Positions 26,114 through 37,808 of a stretch of DNA of 64,000 nt are shown here, piece after piece (the stretch's first letter is position 1; each line of letters opens with the position of its first letter). The DNA comes from Mortierella sp. BCC40632 (lineage: Eukaryota; Mortierellomycota; Mortierellomycetes; Mortierellales; Mortierellaceae), in contig WAEK01000003.1 in NCBI GenBank assembly GCA_011634665.1, positions 328,501-392,500 of the forward strand. Reading direction: 5' to 3'. The notes beneath the pieces are model-generated. The model was given only the letters and a program-made list of their open reading frames with translations. It did no database searches and had not been told where the DNA came from. The translations under genes and the position numbers were made by a program.

Positions 26114-28800
26114 ATGGCGGATACCGTGCGCTTCTATATGGAAGAGATGCTTCCAGAGATGAGAGACTTGGAGCAGAAGGGTCTCTTTTCGAAGGCAAGT
26201 CTGTCCAACACCACCACCATGACCTAGTCCAGTGTAGGCCCCACTCTGGACTTTGTTCTCCCTTTCCACCACCCAAGACTCTATCCTTTCAACTTACCTC
26301 CAACTCAACTACAGCGCTCGATCTGACCAAAAGGATATCAATTTGCTTTTGCCACCAACTCTTTCAATAGGTTGAAATCACTTCGATTCTCAAGAAGCGC
26401 GAAAAGTTTGAGTATGCACTCAAACGCCGAGTGGCCAAAAAGGCCGACTTTCTCCGGTACATTGAGTATGAGATGAACCTGGAAGCACTGAGGAAGAAAC
26501 GCCGTGCTCGCATGGTGTCCGAGACAAAGACCACCATCTCGGATTATGCAGGTCCTCGTCGTATTCACTTTATCTTTAAGAGGGCTCTGACAAAGTTCCA
26601 AGGCGACATCCCACTCTGGCTTCAGTACATCAACTATGTGAAAAAGTCAGGAGCCAACAAAATGCTTGGAAAGATCTTTGCCAGAGCTATTCAACTTCAT
26701 CCCACGAATGATGATCTGTGGATCATGGCCGCCGCTTGGGAGTGGGAGAGCAACGCAAACATTGTCGCCGCGAGAAGTAAGTGTTTAGCGAGAATTTTAT
26801 CCTTGTCAAATGCAAAGTCGATTCGATCTTTCTCTCTCTCTCTTCCGGACGAACCCTTTTGACTCTAACCAGCCCACCTCTGCTTGTCTTGCTTTCTCCT
26901 TCAATCTCTCTCTCTCCCTTTCGATAGCCTTGTTGCAGCGTGCTCTTCGTCTCAACACTACAACTGAAACTCTCTGGCACGAGTACTTCCGTCTGGAACT
27001 CGTTTATATCGCCAAGATCCTTGCCCGTCGAGAGATCCTTGGAGTGGAAACGTCAACAAAGGAGATTGAAAAAGAGATTCAGGAAAAGGAGACCGATACC
27101 GACAATATGATCATGCTTCCTGTCGTAACGGGTGAAGAATTTTCCAAAACAGAGGATGATGAAAAGAACAAGAAGACTTCCAAGAATGGAAAGAAGAAAG
27201 AAAAGAGTGCTCAGTTGACAGAAGAGATGGCTATCGCACTCAAAGCAGAGAATAACCCAGTCCTCCGTGGAGATGTGGCCATGGTTGTTTTCAGGAGCGG
27301 TATCAAGGAGATCCCAGAGTCATTGGCCTTCAGGAAAGGATTCTTGGACATTGTCTATTCGTTCTCCCGACCCAAGCCTTTGCCCAAAGAGTCAATCCAG
27401 GCGATCTATGACTCGATCAAGAACGACTTTAACTCTCCCGAAGCCCGTGCTATCGTCGCAAGACAGCCAATTGACGGTTTTAAGATCGATGAAGAAGGCT
27501 ATGTGATGGGAATGGCCGAAACGGTCAAGGCATTCTGGAAGAGCTGTGAGGATGGCAATGTCGCCATGTGGGAGATCTTTGTTGACAACTTGGAAACTGA
27601 ATACCGAAAGACAGAGGAAGACAACATGGTTCGTAAAATTTGATCCGCTGCAACTTGTCAGACAAAAAGCACTCACGGATCATGAAAGCGTTTACTATGG
27701 ATGACTAATTTGATCGTTTTTCTTTTTCCTTTTTGTTTCTCTGTCCTGGCGTCTGTTCAAACTCTAGAAACTCTACTTTTCCAAGACGATCGATAAAATC
27801 TTTTCTACAGCGGCCAAGAAGCACGTGCATTCGGAAAAGCTCTACCTTCAGCAGATCAATTGGATGCTCTCGACCACAACACTGTCTGCAGAGGAGGCAA
27901 GCAGGAAGGCTCTTGTTCTGATCGAGCATGCTCTGGTGCATCACCCTGAATCATCGACATTGCTCTTGCAAAAGATCCGACTCTTGCGCACGCTCCCACG
28001 ATCTGAACAGGTTGAGCGTCTCCCTGTGACATTTGCAGAGGCACTCAAGACCCGCCACTCGGAAAAGTACGAACTCTGGCATGAATACATTGCCTTTATC
28101 CGGACAGCATACAAGGAAGAGGACATGTCCAAGGAGCAGGTCGAGGAGGCGTTCCTGGAGGCGGTCCGGATTACGACTTCTATGCTTCCTGATGTGACCG
28201 TAGAAAGGGCCGAGATTGGACAGATTCGGGAAAGTGTTCCGAGCTGGTATATGAGCTGGGTGTATGATGTGAATGGAATCGAAGGAGTTCGTCAAGCCTA
28301 CCGATCAATGATGCTCAAGAGTTTGCCTGAGGTGTCGTTCTTTATGACTTGCATTCACCTGGAGAAGAGACATTCGACGACGACGGCAGAGGCTAAAAAG
28401 GCCATTGCAAACCTGTATGACAAGGCCATCCATGCGGATGAGAAGAATGAAGGTACCAGAAAAGGAATTTTATGCATATCGAACGCGTGATTTTCATACA
28501 TGCATTCGGCCCTGACACTAACTGTTATACTGTTGCCATTGCCATTTTTTCTTCTTCTTTTGGCTCATAGATACCTATCTTTCATATCTAAAGTTCCTGA
28601 ATGAGACTGGACAGATTGAGGCATCGAACAAGGTCCTCTGGAGAGCCAACAAGGTGGTGGCTAACAAGGATACGTTCTCAGTGCGGTACAATGACATGTT
28701 GGAGGGACGGTGGCACGAGCCAATGTCCCGTGTTCTGGACTTGGATGAAAGCATGGATGTGGATGTTCCCAATGACGAGGACGCCGAAATGTCTTCTTGA
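26114..28800 (+). CDS. UTP6: UTP6, U3 snoRNP / SSU processome HAT-repeat protein
   Basis: Nucleolar subunit of the UTP-B module of the small-subunit processome, needed for 18S rRNA processing. Exons 26114-26194, 26371-26776, 26928-27628, 27768-28452 and 28571-28800 give 700 residues (human 597, yeast 440). The N-terminus MADTVRFYMEEMLPEM, the block LEQKGLFSK then VEITSILKKREKFEYAL, and RRIHFIFKRALTKFQGD and LWIMAAAWEWE correspond to the Utp6 N-terminal domain and first HAT repeats. More HAT-like helix pairs fill the rest. Residues about 210-270 form a Lys/Glu-rich insertion. Two introns are unusual: the first has a GC donor (AAG then GCAAGT), and the third has GTTCGT. Phase supports both. An AATAAA lies 158 bases after the stop. 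Confidence 0.94.
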
Positions 28801-29633
28801 AAATAAGGTCCCCCATCAAGACCTTTTTCTTTTTTTTTTCCCCTCTTTCTTTCTTTCTTTCTTTTTCTTCTTCCTTCCTTCCTTCTTTGTCCAGCATTCT
28901 TGAATCCTCCCGCACCCGTACCATTTTCATCCAGCACAGTCAACCACATAATGTTTCAATAAAGCCATCCTTTTTTTTTCTCTCTTTGTTTTTTGCACGC
29001 CCAAAGGAGCAAAAAGAACAAAAGAACAAAAGACAAAAGCATGGGACAACGGGAAGACAAGGAAAATGAAAAAGTAAAAAAGAATTGGGGTTTGGGAAAA
29101 GGAGGAGTTGGGTATGGGAAGGGGCACAGGCCAAATTCGGAAAGGATTCATCCGAGAGAAAGAAATTTGATAGTATTCCACACAAAGGCAAGGGGACCCC
29201 TCCCCCCCCTCCTCCTCTTCCTCCTCCTCTCTCTCTCTCTCTCTCTCTCCTCTCCTACTCTCGGCTGGCTCGCGCCTTTTTCTTTTTTCGTCACATTTGC
29301 CCCGAGCGGACGAGTCCTTTGCGAACGGACCTCCTCTGGACCAATATTAGAGTCTCTTTTTTTTCTTCTTTTTTCTATTCTTTGTCCAACTCTCCAACTC
29401 TCCAACTCTCCACTCTCCCCACTACTCTCTCTTTCTTTCTTTCTCACTCCTCTTCTTTTTCACTCGCATCCTACACAGAACACTACTCTCTGTCCCCAAG
29501 ACCAACCTCGCTTCTTTACTCAGAAAGCCTTTTTTTTTTTTTCAAAAAACCGTTTTCCTGGTTTTTCTTTTTTTTTTTTTTTTTTGTCACCATCCCGCTC
29601 CTGCTTGTTCATCTCCATTGCACACCTGAGATA
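28801..29633. other. Spacer between UTP6 and the citrate carrier
   Basis: 833 bases in tandem orientation. The left part is the UTP6 3' flank with T-rich runs and AATAAA at 28958. From about 29200 the plus strand becomes strongly C/T-rich (CT tract 29229-29248, T runs at 29530-29542 and 29569-29585) up to the citrate-carrier ATG, forming its leader. No gene seen. Confidence 0.6.
28958..28963 (+). terminator. Candidate polyadenylation signal of UTP6
   Basis: AATAAA in the context TTTCAATAAAGCC, 158 bases after the UTP6 stop codon and followed by a T-rich stretch. The position and downstream T-richness fit a cleavage signal; this is inference from motif alone. Confidence 0.45.
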
Positions 29634-30731
29634 ATGTCGACTACCAAGGCCATCAGGTAAGATTTTCTTTTTTTTTTTTTTTTTTTTTTCTTTCATTCTT
29701 TCTTTCGATGATGCCAACGTGGCCATCTCACTCCAGTCTCAGCATATTCTGCTGTTCAATAATAAAAAAAATAATAATATTAAAAAAAAAATAAGCTCAT
29801 GGTTCACAGAAAGGCAAAGAGAACGAGAAAAGGCTCTTTCACAGCCCGGAGCACCATGTTTCTTCTCCACATGTCCATTTTTTTTTTTTTTTTTTTTTTC
29901 CAACTCCCTTAAAAAAAAAAAAAAAAAAAAAACCACACATGGCATATTAACGCGAATGAACAAACCATTCTACTTTTTTATTTTTTTTTTCTTCTTCTTC
30001 TACTTCATGCAGAGAAAGGAGCCACCCCTGTACACCTTGACGGCAGGTGCTGTGGCAGGCGCGGTTGAGGCTGTCGTGACTTATCCAACAGAGTTTGTCA
30101 AGACTCAACTCCAACTACAAGATGGCGGTCTTGGTTCTGCTAAAAACGGTGGTGTGGTAAGTGAAAGAGGAAGAGAAGTTGGGGGGGGAGTCTATTTCTC
30201 CTCTCTCCCCTTCTCACACGCTCATTTTTTTTTTTTTTTGTTATTGTTGTTGTATTTCTTCGGGAACGAGTGAAGCGGGCGAGAGGAGAAAGGAGAGCAG
30301 CGAATAGCCCGCGACCATTTTTTTTTCTTTGTTGGCTTGTCATGAGACAAGAGGACAAGGGGGAAAGGAGGGAGAACAACAGGTTCCCGGAACATGTCGG
30401 GTAGAGTGGGGGAGGGGGGGGGGGGAAGAGGGGAGAGCGTGTCCTAGGGTGATATTTCGGCGCGAAAAAAAGAAAAAAAGAAAAGAAAATGTGGAGGAAC
30501 AGAGGGACAGGACACGCTAAAGAGGAAAAATATTCAATCACGATGATGTGTGCCTGATGGTCCGTGGGAAATACAAGACATTTGAGAACAGCACTCCATG
30601 TTTTTTCCACGGTGTTTTGGGCACTGCTCTTTATCCCTTTGTCTTGTGTTCGACACGGCTCTGTCTGCACGCACCAATGCTGGATATGAACATTGGACCA
30701 CCCAGAGAGGGTGGACTGCGCGAGAAAGAGA

Positions 30732-30763
<32 letters not shown>

Positions 30764-32791
30764 GTGTCAGAGAGAGCGTGAAAAAGAGAGAGGGTCCGAG
30801 TGTCGTTCATCTCAAACAAGCGTCAGGGCCTTTGGGCGTAAAAAGGTCTACTACGGAAGAAATAGGAAAGGACTCTGGGGTAAGAAAGAGGACTTGGAAG
30901 GAGAAAGGAATGGAAGGGAGCAAGGGGAAGAAGAAGGGGGGGGGTGAACATGCAAAGTTGCATGCATAGGCGCGTGCTAAAACGCTTTCATCCTCTCTCT
31001 CCCTCTCTTTCTCTTCTGGGCAAAAACATTTGTTCATTGCTCGTCCAAGTTGGGGGTAATGGATTCGTGCGAGTTAGTGGACAGTCCCTGCAGGAACTAT
31101 TTCGAATGTGTGGAGATGAGGAAATGTGCGACAAAAGTTCGTCCGATGGGAATGAAGAGTCGGAGATTGAGAAGGGCTAAAGATTATAAAAAAAGGCGAA
31201 CTGTGGTAGAGAGAGAGAGAGAGAACCACTGAGAAAAAAACAAAAAAAAGAGTCGGTCTGTGCGAACAACTGCCCGACTAAACCAAAAAAGCGTCTCTCT
31301 CCCCCCTTTTCACCCCTGCACTTTAATTGAAATCCTAGGCGTACAAGGGCCCGATCGATGTGCTCGTCAGGACTGTCCAGACACAGGGAATAACCGCCGT
31401 CTATAGAGGTCTATCTGCATTGGTCATTGGTACAGCAGCCAAGGCTGGAGTCCGGTTCTTTGCCTTTGACCAGTTCAGGGAGCTACTCAAGGATTCAGAG
31501 GGCAGAATTACAGGAGCACGGTCTGTTCTTGGTAGGTATTAACTTGTTTTTCTCACTTTCTGTGTATCAATTGAACCCTCATGTCTAAGACGAACAAAAA
31601 ATTGGTTCTTGTTTGGTATCTAGCTGGACTAGGAGCAGGAATGACTGAGGCCATTCTGGTGGTTACACCGACAGAGACCATCAAGTGAGTGCACTTCAAC
31701 AACAACAGGGTTGTTGACAACTCAATTGTCAGCCTGGAAGAAAGAAATAGAATTGAAAACAATGGTGTGTTTGCATGCTCTGACGCAACGTACGGTGGAA
31801 TGATAGGACAAAGCTCATTCATGACGGAAACCAGCCGAATCCCAAGTATCGGGGTCTTGTCCACGGTACGTACGCAGCGGCACAGCCAACTGAGCCGTAC
31901 ACGTTATCTAGAGTTTTTTTGTGGCGGCGATTGAAACCCTAGTCTCTCCCCAGAGAGGGAAGAGAATCGTTTGTCAAGACGGAAATAGGGGCGAGTCGTG
32001 GGACTAAGGACAATCCATCTGTGCACTAAACTCCCTTTCTTGGCGGACAATCTGACTTTTTTTTTTCTTTCTCTCTTTTGACTCTAAAATATTTTTACAC
32101 TCCTCTTCTTTATTTGCAGGGGTTCGGTCAATTGTCAAGGCCGAGGGATTCGGAGGCATCTACCGCGGGGTGGTGCCTGTGATGGCTCGTCAAGGTGCCA
32201 ATAGTGCCGTGCGTTTCGGTGTTTACTCAACCCTGAGCGACCTTGCCAAAACTAGAATGACACACGGCGCCCCCCTGCCTGCTACTCACACCTTCACAAT
32301 CGGAGCGATTGCAGGTATCATCACTGTTTACACAACGATGCCACTGGATGTTGTCAAGACCAAGATGCAGGGCCTAAGGGCCAAGGAACTTTACAGTGGT
32401 GCATTGGACTGTGCATGGAAGGTCTTTAAGAATGAAGGCGTCCTTAGTTTCTGGAAGGGTGCAACTCCTCGACTTGCTCGTCTATCCGTAAGTGAATCCC
32501 TCTTGCTATCAGTAGGAAGAGATGGGCGTGCTTAAGAGTCATTCATGAACGCTCTCTGTTTTAGTCATGATACCTGGCAAGGGTCCGACCACCTTTTTTT
32601 TTTTTTTTTTTTTTTTTTTGTTTTTGCATGTGGGCGCTACTACGGCGACTAATAGTGTTCTGTGTTTCCCATGGACGATTTCGACTGCTCTCTCATAGAT
32701 GTCGGGCGGAATAGTGTTTAGTTTGTACGAGAGCACCATGTCGCTGCTGAGACGTCTGGATGATGATCATGAGCCCATTAGCTCCGGATGA
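29634..32791 (+). CDS. CTP1: Mitochondrial citrate (tricarboxylate) carrier
   Basis: Inner-membrane carrier of the SLC25A1/Ctp1 type, exporting citrate for cytosolic acetyl-CoA. Exons 29634-29656, 30015-30156, 31339-31531, 31624-31684, 31807-31865, 32120-32487 and 32699-32791 give 312 residues (yeast Ctp1 299). The three carrier signatures are visible: YPTEFVKTQLQ, TPTETIKTK and MPLDVVKTKMQ. Citrate-carrier-specific blocks include GVRFFAFDQFRELL, YRGLVHG and VRSIVKAEGFGGIYRG, and RQGANSAVRFGVY. The second intron is 1182 bases and has GA-, TG- and A-rich repeats. The second exon uses the second of two nearby AG sites (CAGAG before AAAGG), chosen because it alone keeps frame. Confidence 0.94.
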
Positions 32792-33681
32792 GCGGTCTAC
32801 AAAAAAAAAGCATATCCAGGTAACGTTGAAACGAACAAGCTGGTTCACTCCTTTTTTTTATTTTCTTTTTCTTTTTCTTTTTCATCGACCTACTGTTGAC
32901 ATGGTACTGATGCCAATGTTGGCGTGTCTCGCTTCGGAATCTGCCAAAGCGACTCACTCCCCCTCCCCTCCATGTCCCCCCGACATTTTTTTTTTTTTTT
33001 GTAAAGTTGACTCAGTGTCTCTGTGCAACAGATAGGCAGTGCGATACAGCTTTTATTTATTTATTTTTTTGCTCGTGTGCTCACTTTGGCTGTATTCTTT
33101 CCCTGGTTGATGCAATAGACCTCTTTTTTACCCTTTTGTGCAAGAAAGTTGGACAGGGGTAGGAGATAACCAAGTTTCCTCTCTCTCTTTCTCTCTCCTT
33201 TCTTTTTTGCTTTCTCTCCACCAAACACACACACTCTCCTCTCCCACCCCACCCCCCCCACCCCACAGTCCACACACACACACACACACGGCACACAATC
33301 ACTCTATCACTCCATCACTCCATCACACTCATGCACACATACACACCTTGGCCGCCCAAAAGGTTGGTCGGGAAAACAGGGACATCGTTTTTTTTTGAGT
33401 AACACACAAAGGAACAAGAAAAGAAAAGAAAAAAAAATCTGGGAGCAAGACAGAGAACCCATTTTTCCATTCAGATAATTGGAAGACGAAGGGGCAGATT
33501 CGAATAAAAAAAGGAAAAAAAAGAGCAACCATTAGACATGCAGCAAGCGGGCGCTATGCCGGGATGGGATCCAATTGATAGTTTAACTGTGGATCGCAAT
33601 TGTAGTATCTGGGAGCGAGAGGAACGCGAAAGAGGAGCGCATAGCGTGACAGTATGGGACCGAGAGCGTAGCAGAGCAGCA

Positions 33682-33712
<31 letters not shown>

Positions 33713-33918
33713 GTGTGTTTGCAAACTGCACGGCTCCGTTTAGCTGGTTAGGGGAGTGTGGGTCGAAGGGCGTTCGAAACAGTGAATAAAAAAAAAAAAA
33801 AAAGTGCGCCCCGGGGCAGAGTAAATGTTAAACCGCCGGGGGAGGAGAGAAAAATTTTCTGCCGCAGAGTCAACTCAGTGACGAGAACAAGCGGGAAACA
33901 GTGAAAGAGAAAGAAGAG

Positions 33919-33977
<59 letters not shown>

Positions 33978-34048
33978 TGAGAGACGAGAGAGGATAAAGT
34001 TTTTTTTTGTTGTGTACGGCGTTTTCCAAGCGTCAGATACGTGGGGGG

Positions 34049-34055
34049 TATAAAA
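34049..34055 (+). promoter_or_regulatory. TATA box of the AdoMetDC gene
   Basis: TATAAAA in the context GGGGGGTATAAAAGGACC, followed after about 30 bases by a C/T-rich stretch that fits a start-site region. It is the clearest TATA box in the window. It lies 1345 bases before the AdoMetDC start codon, so transcription from it implies a long or spliced leader. Confidence 0.6.
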
Positions 34056-34327
34056 GGACCACCTTGCCTCTGCATCCACGACCTTCTTTTTTCTCTGACA
34101 CTCCACACACCCAATCCATCGTCCCATCCCATCCTCCCATCACCAGCATTTCGAAACTGCCTTCCCCAACTCCCATTCCCTCGCTCCTGCTCCCCACCCA
34201 CTCCCTGCTCAAAAGACACTAGAGAAGCAATCTTTCTGCTGTAAGTTGCTGTCGATTCAGCTGTTTGATCCGTTGCTCAGGCCCTGGATTTAGCTCTGAT
34301 CTGATCCAATCCAAGCAGATCCAAACC

Positions 34328-34411
34328 ATGACCTCGCACTCTTCCGGTCCACTTGTCCATTCATCGCCACCACCAAACAACCCAAAGGGGCATTCCATGG
34401 ACTCTAGCTAA
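34328..34411 (+). other. Candidate upstream ORF in the AdoMetDC leader (27 codons)
   Basis: ATG 34328 (context AACCATGA) to TAA 34409-34411 encodes MTSHSSGPLVHSSPPP and 11 more residues ending MDSS. Upstream ORFs control AdoMetDC translation in animals and plants, so a leader ORF here is plausible. However, an intron from 34240 to an AG near 34609 would remove it. No conserved peptide was recognised. Confidence 0.3.
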
Positions 34412-35399
34412 CCTATTCTATCTTTCTTTCTTCCTTTCTCACTCTTTCTCACTCTTCCTCCTATTCTTTACACTCTTTGTTGTTCTCTTTTGCTCTGTTG
34501 CCATCGCTTTGTTCTTGCTGATCATTGCCCTGATTTCATTGCCAAACACATACATACTCTTTCTCTTTCTCCACTCAAACCTTTGACCTCCACACACACA
34601 CATATTACAGACTCGACCAGTCTTTGCCTCTTCAAAACCTTTGTCCGGCCGAACCGCTGTTCAACCAAACCAATTTCTGTCATATCAGTCCGCCCTCTAT
34701 GCATCCCGGCCTCAACAAGACCAGCCTTTTCGTTCAATTCACACCCCAGCTCCCCTTCGTTCCCATCCCCTGCTATCGATAGCGTCCCTGCATTTGTTCT
34801 GAGGCCCTTATCACATCTCGACTTTTTTTTTTCTTTTCACCAAGTCCCTTAAAAACAAAAAAAAGAGATCTTCTCGGCCTTTTGTGCTTGTAGAAGGACT
34901 AGACCCCCTCCCCTGTTCCCAGTCACCCATCTACTTTTGGCTTGTCAAGTCGGATAAAAAGGTAAAACGGCGGTCCTTGTTGTCTCTACTTCTGGCGGGA
35001 CGGATTGCTCTCACGAGATAAAGGAGAGACGCGTTCGATGATTCGAGAAGGAACAGCAGTCTAGTGCAAACGGATAGACAAACAAACCCCTTTTAGAAAT
35101 TCGACCACAGACGCTCTGTTTCCATCGACGCTACTCTGTTCTGCTCTGCTCTGCTCTGTTCTGTTCCCTGGGTCTGTTCTAATGCTCCTCATGGTCTGTT
35201 CGTTGGGCTCGTTCTAACTGTGGGCCACCCTTTTTTTCTTGCTGATCTTTCTTAGGACTTTTCATCCCAAAAGAGCTTGCCCAAAATTTCGTCAGAAACC
35301 CAGCCTCCAGCGCCCTTCGTGTTCGTGCATCCTCTGAGAAAACCACCCTAATCCGGTGTCCTATCACACGCTTCTCGAAAGACAAAAATCCCCACGTGA

Positions 35400-37232
35400 A
35401 TGACTGTTCCTGTCCCTGCCCACTCTTTGGCTCCCGCCGAGGCCGCCACTGGCGAGCTCAAGGCTGTTGCTCTTCAACATCTTAACAGTATTGACTCTAC
35501 TACTACCACCACCACCACCACCACCAACACCACCCTCGCCACCGCCACCACTACTACCACCACCTCTGTTGCCAATGCCAACGCTGATGCTGCCGTGATC
35601 CCTGCGGCTGCTACAGCTGCGGCACCCGCTGCGCCTCATGTCCATCTCCATGACAATGAGGCTGGCTTCAAGGATGACGCCTTCCTGGATACAAGCAATG
35701 ATACCCAGGAGGCTGGTTCCTTTGAAGGTCCCGAAAAGTTGCTCGAAATCTGGTTTGGTCCTGCTCCTTATCTCTTGCAGGGCATTCGCTCCGTCCCTGC
35801 TGAGTTGCGCTCCGAGTCGTCCGACGAGATGGAAGGCGACAACCGCTACGGTCTCCGAGTTGTGCCCAGACCTGTCTGGGACGAGATGTTGGCCATTGTC
35901 AAGTGCCAGGTCTTGAACTCGATCCGAAACGATTGCATGGATGCTTACCTTTTGAGCGAGTCCTCGTTCTTTGTCTACCCCCACAAGTTGATCCTCAAGA
36001 CTTGTGGTACGACCACGCTCTTGATGGCCTTGCCCAAGATCCTTCAGATTGCTCAGGATTATTGCGGTCTTGAAAAGGTCTTCCGTGTCTTTTACTCGCG
36101 CAAGACGTTCATGTTCCCTGAGCGTCAATTGCACGTCCATCGTGATTGGAAGGATGAGGTCGCGTTCTTGGACCGTCACTTTGATCATGGTGCAGCATAC
36201 ACGGTTGGAAAGGTCAATGGAGACCACTGGTGCTTGTACTTGACAGCACCTCAGGACGACTGTTTGTCCCACATCACCTCTCGCCGCAACAGCATCGCGT
36301 CGCTCCAGAACGAAATCAACAATACCGACATCAGTGGCAACACCCCTGTGGAGATGGATGCAGACGTGACTGTGATTGGAGGACACGAGATCCCTCGTGC
36401 TCCTTTGACCATTGACACACGCGAGTGCGCCTCGCCCTCGTCCGAGTCAGCCTTGAGCTCTCCAGTGCTCTCCTCGGCCTCGTCCTCGTCTGTCGCTTCC
36501 TCGTCCTCGTCCATCTCGATCGCCTCGTCGTCCAGCAGCGCCAGCTACTTGTACCCATCGCAGGATCAGACGGTAGAGATTCTCATGACTCACCTCAAGC
36601 CAGAGGCGATGAACCGTTTCTACCAGCGCTCAGATGATGTTCCTGGCACGGTGGGAGGTGTTCGTGTGGATCAGGAGACGGGACTTGCAGGTCTCTTCCC
36701 TCAGGCTCAGTTGGACTCTTTCTTGTTCACGCCCTGCGGTTATTCGGCGAATGCACTCCAGGATGGCAATTATTATACGATCCACGTCACGCCCGAGCCT
36801 GTGTGCTCGTACGCGTCGTTTGAGACCAACATTCCTGTTCGTCTTGGACGCAAGTCGGCCTCTTCTGGCCTGACCCGATCGGCCTCTTCTTCGGGCAACA
36901 GCTCTGTCAACGAGGATGGTGACGAAGCTGAGGGTAAGAAGATGGTTGAGAAGGCAGGTGAGAGCGAGGTTTCGTATACGGGACCTGAGACCTTGACCGA
37001 GTTGATCTCGCGGGTGGTCGAGATTTTCCAACCTGGCACGATGAGTGTTACCTTGTTCTCTTCTCACCTGACAGAGGATGGTCAGGAAGAGACTGAGCGA
37101 CAGATGGAACGTCGTCAACGCCGAATGGTCAAGGCCATGGGCCGTATTCCAGGCTTTACTCGCACGGACCGTATTCTGTATGAGTTTGATGGATATAACC
37201 TGGTCTTTGGACACTTTGTTGCCAAGGCCTAA
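35400..37232 (+). CDS. SPE2: S-adenosylmethionine decarboxylase proenzyme
   Basis: Makes decarboxylated AdoMet, the aminopropyl donor for spermidine and spermine. It is intronless, 610 residues, against about 334 in human and 396 in yeast. The proenzyme cleavage site is YLLSESSFFV: autocleavage is expected between Glu187 and Ser188, with Ser188 becoming the pyruvoyl group. KTCGTTTLLMALPKIL, FYSRKTFMFPERQ and the C-terminal TLEIL-like block, FTPCGYSANAL, YTIHVTPEPVCSYASFETN and GYNLVFGHF are conserved family blocks. The excess length comes from a Thr/Ala-rich N-terminal extension of about 110 residues and a Ser-rich insertion (about 340-380) between chain segments; another Ser/acidic insertion lies near 485-520. 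ATG 35400 is the first of the open frame. Codon use is C/G-rich at third positions compared with neighbours, as expected of a highly expressed gene. Confidence 0.97.
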   Translation: MTVPVPAHSLAPAEAATGELKAVALQHLNSIDSTTTTTTTTTNTTLATATTTTTTSVANANADAAVIPAAATAAAPAAPHVHLHDNEAGFKDDAFLDTSNDTQEAGSFEGPEKLLEIWFGPAPYLLQGIRSVPAELRSESSDEMEGDNRYGLRVVPRPVWDEMLAIVKCQVLNSIRNDCMDAYLLSESSFFVYPHKLILKTCGTTTLLMALPKILQIAQDYCGLEKVFRVFYSRKTFMFPERQLHVHRDWKDEVAFLDRHFDHGAAYTVGKVNGDHWCLYLTAPQDDCLSHITSRRNSIASLQNEINNTDISGNTPVEMDADVTVIGGHEIPRAPLTIDTRECASPSSESALSSPVLSSASSSSVASSSSSISIASSSSSASYLYPSQDQTVEILMTHLKPEAMNRFYQRSDDVPGTVGGVRVDQETGLAGLFPQAQLDSFLFTPCGYSANALQDGNYYTIHVTPEPVCSYASFETNIPVRLGRKSASSGLTRSASSSGNSSVNEDGDEAEGKKMVEKAGESEVSYTGPETLTELISRVVEIFQPGTMSVTLFSSHLTEDGQEETERQMERRQRRMVKAMGRIPGFTRTDRILYEFDGYNLVFGHFVAKA

Positions 37233-37808
37233 ACAACAAACCTGCAAAAAGAGAGAGATGGTTTTATTTTGGCAGACGAGAAAAAAAAAAAAATATGCAG
37301 AAGATAGTTTGTAGTCGAAGAGGGGGGGAGGGAAAAGGAAGCATCTCCTTTTTTTTCTTTTTTTCATTCCCTCTAGGCCCATGACTTGCCATACTGTCTC
37401 TCTTTTTTTTTTCTTTTGTTTTGTTATTGTCATTGTTATTGTTATTGTTTGTTCTTTTTTTTATTCTTTGTTTGCCCTTCTTGGTCCTTGTGGCCCATAC
37501 TCTTTCTCTCTCTACACAAAACTTTTTCTTTTTTACATTTTTATTTTTTTTTTTTCCGTTGCTATACTTTTCTTCCCTTTTGGGGGCTTGCCTTCCATTG
37601 ATACCGATTTTTTTTTTTCCTTTTTCTTTTTCTTTTTCTTTTTCTTCTATCTTCCTTCTTTCTTTCATAACTGGAGCCCGCAAGTCCTCCAACTCTTTTT
37701 TCCAATTAAAAAAAAAAAAAAAATGCTTCTGTTTAATTATTGCTCGATGGAGACTGGACTAAGTGGGAGAAAGGAATAGAGAGAGAGAGAGAGAGAGAGA
37801 GGAACTTT
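37233..37808. other. Convergent 3' flanks of AdoMetDC and the membrane-protein gene
   Basis: 576 bases between facing stop codons, strongly T-rich on the plus strand, with TTATTG repeats (37423-37450), TTTTTC repeats (37620-37645), an A run (37708-37722) and a GA tract (37780-37801). No gene seen. Confidence 0.6.

Larger units (their letters stand above)
32792..35399. other. Intergenic region and long leader of the AdoMetDC gene
   Basis: 2608 bases. The left part, to about 34000, has no gene: a CA-rich patch (33220-33290), GA tracts (33680-33707, 33917-33970) and A runs. From a TATA box at 34049 the plus strand is C/T-rich and should be the transcribed leader of the AdoMetDC gene. Candidate introns in the leader start at 34240 (GTAAGT). 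A small upstream ORF is described separately. Confidence 0.55.

Noticed and set aside
35364..36386. Minus-strand open frame of 340 codons opposite AdoMetDC
   Set aside because: Antisense shadow of a C/G-third-position coding region; the AdoMetDC protein on the plus strand is unmistakable.
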